Positions 61,043-64,000 of a stretch of DNA of 64,000 bases are shown piece by piece. Numbering within the stretch: position 1 is the stretch's first letter; every line of letters begins with the position of its first letter. The notes beneath the pieces were generated by a model, which saw nothing but the letters and a program-made list of their open reading frames with translations, was not told the DNA's origin and did not search any database. The position numbers and the translations under genes were made by a program. This DNA comes from an uncultured Chitinophagaceae bacterium. Its GTDB lineage: Bacteria; Bacteroidota; Bacteroidia; Chitinophagales; Chitinophagaceae. The DNA lies in contig CALMED010000047.1 in the NCBI GenBank assembly GCA_937862815.1, positions 32,970 through 96,969 on the forward strand, read 5' to 3'.

Positions 61043-61774
61043 TTACCTCCCTTTAAGGAATTCCTTCGCCGCCGCCTGGATGTACATGTACAGTTCAATG
61101 TCCAGCGCCTGGGTAAGCAATTCGTACTCGGGCCGGTACTGTTGCAGGAAGGCATCCAGCTGCGGACCGTCGGTAAGCGGGGTGAGGCGCTTTACGATGG
61201 TGCGGTTGAAGCGGGAGTCGATGTAGCGGTCCTGCTCCTCCCGGATCAGCCGCTGCTGAAACCGCGCCATGCTGCGGTTCTGCCGGAAACGGAAGACGTT
61301 GATGAGCGCTTCCAGGTCGAGCCCCGCCCCGAATCCCGATTCGGGCGCACTGTTGCTGAAGCGGAGACCCCCGCGGCTGTAGTTGAACACCTTATCGTAT
61401 TGCAGGCGGTTTTCGATGGAATCCTGTCGCCGGTTGCGGCCGTACACGATGATTTCTTTCAGTTGTTTGTACCGGCCGGGTACGTGCAGCGGGAGGGCAA
61501 TCTCAAAGTTGTTCATGTCTTTGATGCGGCTCACCGCGAAGAGCTGGGTGGGCTTGCCGCGAAAGACAAAAAACACCGAGTCCTCATCGCCCACGTAGAG
61601 GGTATAGGCACCCGTGCTGTCGGTAAAGCCCATGGTGCCGCAGGTACAGAGCACCTGCACACCTTCCACCAGGTTGCGGCGGGTGCTGTCGTACACCGTT
61701 CCGCTCAGCGGCTGCTGGGCCAGCGCCGGCGTCAGCAGCAGGCAGGTGAGGCAAAAAAGTAAAAACTGTTTCAA
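61043..61774 (-). CDS. Exported protein with carboxypeptidase-regulatory-like domain
   Basis: A 243-residue protein with signal peptide (1-19, ending LAQ). It probably starts at TTG 61774, since no in-frame ATG lies nearby and the signal peptide needs this start. Residues about 21-95 are the CarboxypepD_reg-like beta-sandwich (LSGTVYDSTRRNLVEGVQVLCTCGTMGFTDSTGAYTLYV). The rest is helical with no recognised motif (QLKEIIVYGRNRRQDSIENR). This family occurs in envelope proteins of Bacteroidota, including TonB-receptor relatives. Function unknown. Confidence 0.8.
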   Translation of the reverse strand: MKQFLLFCLTCLLLTPALAQQPLSGTVYDSTRRNLVEGVQVLCTCGTMGFTDSTGAYTLYVGDEDSVFFVFRGKPTQLFAVSRIKDMNNFEIALPLHVPGRYKQLKEIIVYGRNRRQDSIENRLQYDKVFNYSRGGLRFSNSAPESGFGAGLDLEALINVFRFRQNRSMARFQQRLIREEQDRYIDSRFNRTIVKRLTPLTDGPQLDAFLQQYRPEYELLTQALDIELYMYIQAAAKEFLKGR

Positions 61775-61827
61775 CGTTATTGCAATGTTACTCCGCCGCC
61801 CGTTAAAAACACGGGTTGCCGGAAATT

Positions 61828-62403
61828 TTAACGATCGAGCCGTGCCGCCAGTTCATCCACCACGCGGGGATAATGGAGGTGCTCCAGCGCGTGGATGCGC
61901 TCCGCCAGCCGTTCGGGGGTGTCGTCGTGCAGCACCGGGCAGCGGGCCTGGAAAAGGGTGTCGCCATGATCGTATTGCTCGTCCACATAATGGATGGTGA
62001 TGCCGCTCTCCACATCGCCGGCCGCCAGCACGGCCGCATGCACATGGGCGCCATACATGCCCTTGCCGCCGTGGCGGGGCAGGAGAGCCGGGTGGATATT
62101 GACGATGCGGTGGGGGTAAGCGGCGATCAGCGCCGGCGGCACTTTCCAGAGAAAACCGGCCAGCACCAAGAGGTCGATGTGGCATTCCTTCAGTGCAGGC
62201 AGGTAGGCGTCGCCGCGGAAGAACCGCTCTTTCTCCACCAGCAATACGGGCACGCCGTGTTGGGCGGCCACCTCCAGCACCCCCGCCCCGGGTTTATTGC
62301 ACACCACCAGGGCCACCCGGGCTGTGGGGTGGTGACTGAAATGTTCCATCAGGCGGCGGGCGTTGCTGCCCGCTCCAGAGGCGAAGACGGCGATGCGGAT
62401 CAT
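61828..62403 (-). CDS. purN: Phosphoribosylglycinamide formyltransferase PurN
   Basis: A 191-residue enzyme: IAVFASGAGSNARRLMEHF (start), IVNIHPALLPRHGGKGMYG (Asn102, His104), and SGITIHYVDEQYDHGDTLFQ (Asp145). These are the catalytic Asn, His and Asp of 10-formyl-THF-dependent GAR transformylase in purine synthesis. ATG at 62403 gives the family start; a much longer in-frame extension to 63378 is only the antisense of the esterase gene. It is divergent from the esterase gene. Confidence 0.95.
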   Translation of the reverse strand: MIRIAVFASGAGSNARRLMEHFSHHPTARVALVVCNKPGAGVLEVAAQHGVPVLLVEKERFFRGDAYLPALKECHIDLLVLAGFLWKVPPALIAAYPHRIVNIHPALLPRHGGKGMYGAHVHAAVLAAGDVESGITIHYVDEQYDHGDTLFQARCPVLHDDTPERLAERIHALEHLHYPRVVDELAARLDR

Positions 62404-62529
62404 GATACGGTTCGTTGTTTGAGCCCGCAAAATACGCCAGGAGGGCCGATCTTTGTTCGCCCCCGGCCGCGACAAGCCTGCACAAAACGGGGTGCTTCCG
62501 CCGGAAGACGGTATCTTCGCCATCGCTGT

Positions 62530-63927
62530 ATGAAACGAATCGCTTTCCTCCGCCTGCTGGGCCTGCTGTTGCTTACCTGTCAGCATTTGACTGCACAGGT
62601 CACCCTCCGCGTGGTGTCGCTCCCCGCCACCACCCCGCCCGGCGCACAGATCTTTTTTGCAGGATCCATCAACAACTGGAACCCGGCCGATAACAACTAC
62701 ATCCTCACCCCCGACGCCAATGGGGTGCCGCAGATCGTCATCCCGCAGGGGACGGGCACCGTGCAGTTTAAGTTCACCCGGGGTGGTAGCTGGACCACCG
62801 TGGAAGGGGGTCCCAACGGTGAAGAGATCGCCAACCGCAGTTTCACGTTTACCGGCGGGCCGCAGACCATCAACCTCACCATCCAGAGCTGGAAAGACCT
62901 CGTGGGTTCCACCGCTGCCTCCAATGTGCAGATCCTCAACCCGTCGTTCTTCATGCCGCAGCTCAACCGCAGCCGGCGTGTGTGGCTGTACCTGCCGCCC
63001 GATTATGCCACCAGCAGCAAGCGCTATCCCGTGCTGTACATGCACGACGGGCAGAACCTGTTCGACACCCGCACTTCCTTCAGCGGCGAGTGGGGGGTGG
63101 ACGAAACCCTCAACACTCTGCAGGCGGGGGGCGATTACGGCGCCATTGTGGTGGGCATTGACAACGGCGGCGCCAGCCGGCTCAACGAATATTCGCCCTG
63201 GGTCAACAGCCAGTACGGTGGTGGCGAAGGGGCAGCCTACATTGATTTCATTGCCAACACCCTCAAGCCGCACATCGATGCCAACTACCGCACCCTCACC
63301 GGACCGGAGCACACAGCCCTCTTCGGCAGCAGCATGGGCGCCCTCATCTCCACCTACGGCGCCGTGCGCTACCCGCAAATCTTTGGCAAAGTGGGCTCCT
63401 TCAGCCCGGCCTACTGGTTTGCGCTGAGCGATCTCAACAGCTATATCAACGCCACCACCACCCCGTTAGCCGGCATCCGCATCTACCACCTGGCGGGCCA
63501 GAACGAGTCGTCCACCATGGTGCCCAACATAAACAGCATCACCTCCTCCCTGCGCAGCAAGGGCGTTACCGTACCCAACTCCACCAGCAAGGTGGATGCC
63601 GACGGCGCCCACAGCGAATGGTACTGGCGGCGGGAGTTTGGGGCAGCCTACCAGTGGCTGTTTGCCAACGCCACCACATCGGTGCGCAACGTACCCCGGC
63701 CGCAGCTGCTGTACAAAGTGGTGCCCAACCCGGTGCAGCAGGTGCTGCAGCTGGAAGGCTACCGCCCCCGCCCGGGCGATGTGGTGCAGATCGTGTCGGT
63801 GCAGGGCAGCGTGCTGCGCACCTGGGTGATGACCACCACGGCGCCCCTGCCGGTGGGCGATCTTGCGCCGGGCCTCTACCTGCTCCTGCTCAACCGCCAG
63901 CCGGCGGGGAGATTTGTGAAACAATAA
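62530..63927 (+). CDS. Secreted esterase with N-terminal CBM-like and C-terminal sorting-like domains
   Basis: A 465-residue protein with signal peptide (about 1-20, ending LTAQ). Residues about 21-110 resemble a starch-binding (CBM20/48-like) beta domain (FAGSINNWNPADNN, VQFKFTRGGSW). Residues about 130-385 are an esterase D-like alpha/beta hydrolase: RRVWLYLPPDYATSSKRYPVLYMHDGQNLFD, ALFGSSMGALISTYG (GSSMGA nucleophile) and DGAHSEWYWRREF (catalytic His). The last 70 residues (VVPNPVQQVLQLEGY, LAPGLYLLLLNRQPAGRFVKQ) are a type IX sorting domain. It probably de-esterifies polysaccharide outside the cell. The GTATCTTCG box is 18 nt before the ATG. Confidence 0.92.
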   Translation: MKRIAFLRLLGLLLLTCQHLTAQVTLRVVSLPATTPPGAQIFFAGSINNWNPADNNYILTPDANGVPQIVIPQGTGTVQFKFTRGGSWTTVEGGPNGEEIANRSFTFTGGPQTINLTIQSWKDLVGSTAASNVQILNPSFFMPQLNRSRRVWLYLPPDYATSSKRYPVLYMHDGQNLFDTRTSFSGEWGVDETLNTLQAGGDYGAIVVGIDNGGASRLNEYSPWVNSQYGGGEGAAYIDFIANTLKPHIDANYRTLTGPEHTALFGSSMGALISTYGAVRYPQIFGKVGSFSPAYWFALSDLNSYINATTTPLAGIRIYHLAGQNESSTMVPNINSITSSLRSKGVTVPNSTSKVDADGAHSEWYWRREFGAAYQWLFANATTSVRNVPRPQLLYKVVPNPVQQVLQLEGYRPRPGDVVQIVSVQGSVLRTWVMTTTAPLPVGDLAPGLYLLLLNRQPAGRFVKQ

Positions 63928-63936
63928 AGGGGGTTG

Positions 63937-64000
63937 GGGATTTTAGATTTCGGATTTTAGATTTCGGATTTTAGATTTCGGATTTTAGATTTCGGATTTT
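63937..64000. repeat. GATTTTAGATTTCG tandem repeat (runs off the window)
   Basis: Four or more copies of a 14-mer GATTTTAGATTTCG follow the esterase stop codon and continue to the window edge. They belong to the same family as 2935-3020. Confidence 0.85.

Noticed and set aside
61816..62529. N-terminal extension of the esterase to 703 residues
   Set aside because: The extension is antisense to purN; the signal peptide begins at 62530.
62404..63378. N-terminal extension of purN to a 516-residue protein
   Set aside because: The extension is antisense to the esterase gene; PurN starts at 62403 with its own conserved start.

Overview
The window reads as a chromosomal segment of a Bacteroidota bacterium, most likely in or near the family Chitinophagaceae. 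The grounds are: lipoproteins with Bacteroidota-type lipoboxes, few Shine-Dalgarno sequences, TAnnTTTG-like -7 promoter elements, futalosine-pathway menaquinone synthesis (MqnC), a fused alpha/beta E1 dehydrogenase, DUF4397, DUF4377, DUF2490 and DUF418 families, type IX-like C-terminal domains, many FIST and TPR-kinase genes, and GATTTCG-type intergenic repeats. Base composition is moderately GC-rich and even. I found no rRNA, tRNA, CRISPR array, insertion sequence or phage block.

Layout. Positions 1-2.9 kb hold a truncated M16 protease, a DUF4397 lipoprotein and a small membrane protein, all leftward. Positions 2.9-14.3 kb are mostly rightward: an alpha/beta hydrolase, a giant AsmA-like protein, an unknown exported protein, a class 3 lipase, an EEP-fold hydrolase, an outer-membrane barrel and a W/Y-rich exported protein. 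This part includes a duplicated gene fragment (11041-11339) and three copies of a palindromic repeat. Positions 14.4-21.7 kb are leftward: AqpZ, three envelope lipoprotein genes (DUF4377, NlpE/HslJ-like), a lipoprotein hydrolase, an XRE/DUF2178 pair, an LLM flavin oxidoreductase and MqnC. Positions 21.9-34.7 kb are metabolic and proteolytic: an aspartyl protease with PDZ domain, an M16 pair, a holin-like protein, fused E1 dehydrogenase overlapping an archaemetzincin lipoprotein, a D-aminoacylase/class IV aminotransferase pair and a penicillin acylase. Three large dispersed intergenic repeats fall in this part.

Positions 34.9-55.9 kb form a signalling island and are the most unusual part. One tightly packed leftward run of eight genes (55881 to 40194) encodes a 1969-residue soluble histidine kinase with eight repeated sensor modules, four FIST-domain proteins, an EthD-like protein, a second soluble histidine kinase and an exported caspase-TPR protein. 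It meets head-to-head at the 3' ends with a lipoprotein/caspase pair. Beyond that lies a leftward cassette of TPR histidine kinase, response regulator and response regulator-adenylyl cyclase. All three kinases share a very similar dimerisation and phosphoacceptor block. My inference is that the island couples small-ligand sensing (FIST, giant kinase) and periplasmic state (TPR kinase, exported caspases) to phosphorelay and cAMP output. The sequence shows the arrangement; the pathway is a hypothesis.

Positions 56.4-64 kb return to housekeeping and envelope genes: an HD phosphohydrolase, a YitT-family membrane protein, DUF2490, DUF418, a carboxypeptidase-regulatory-domain protein, PurN and a secreted esterase. 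The window ends inside another GATTTCG-type repeat.
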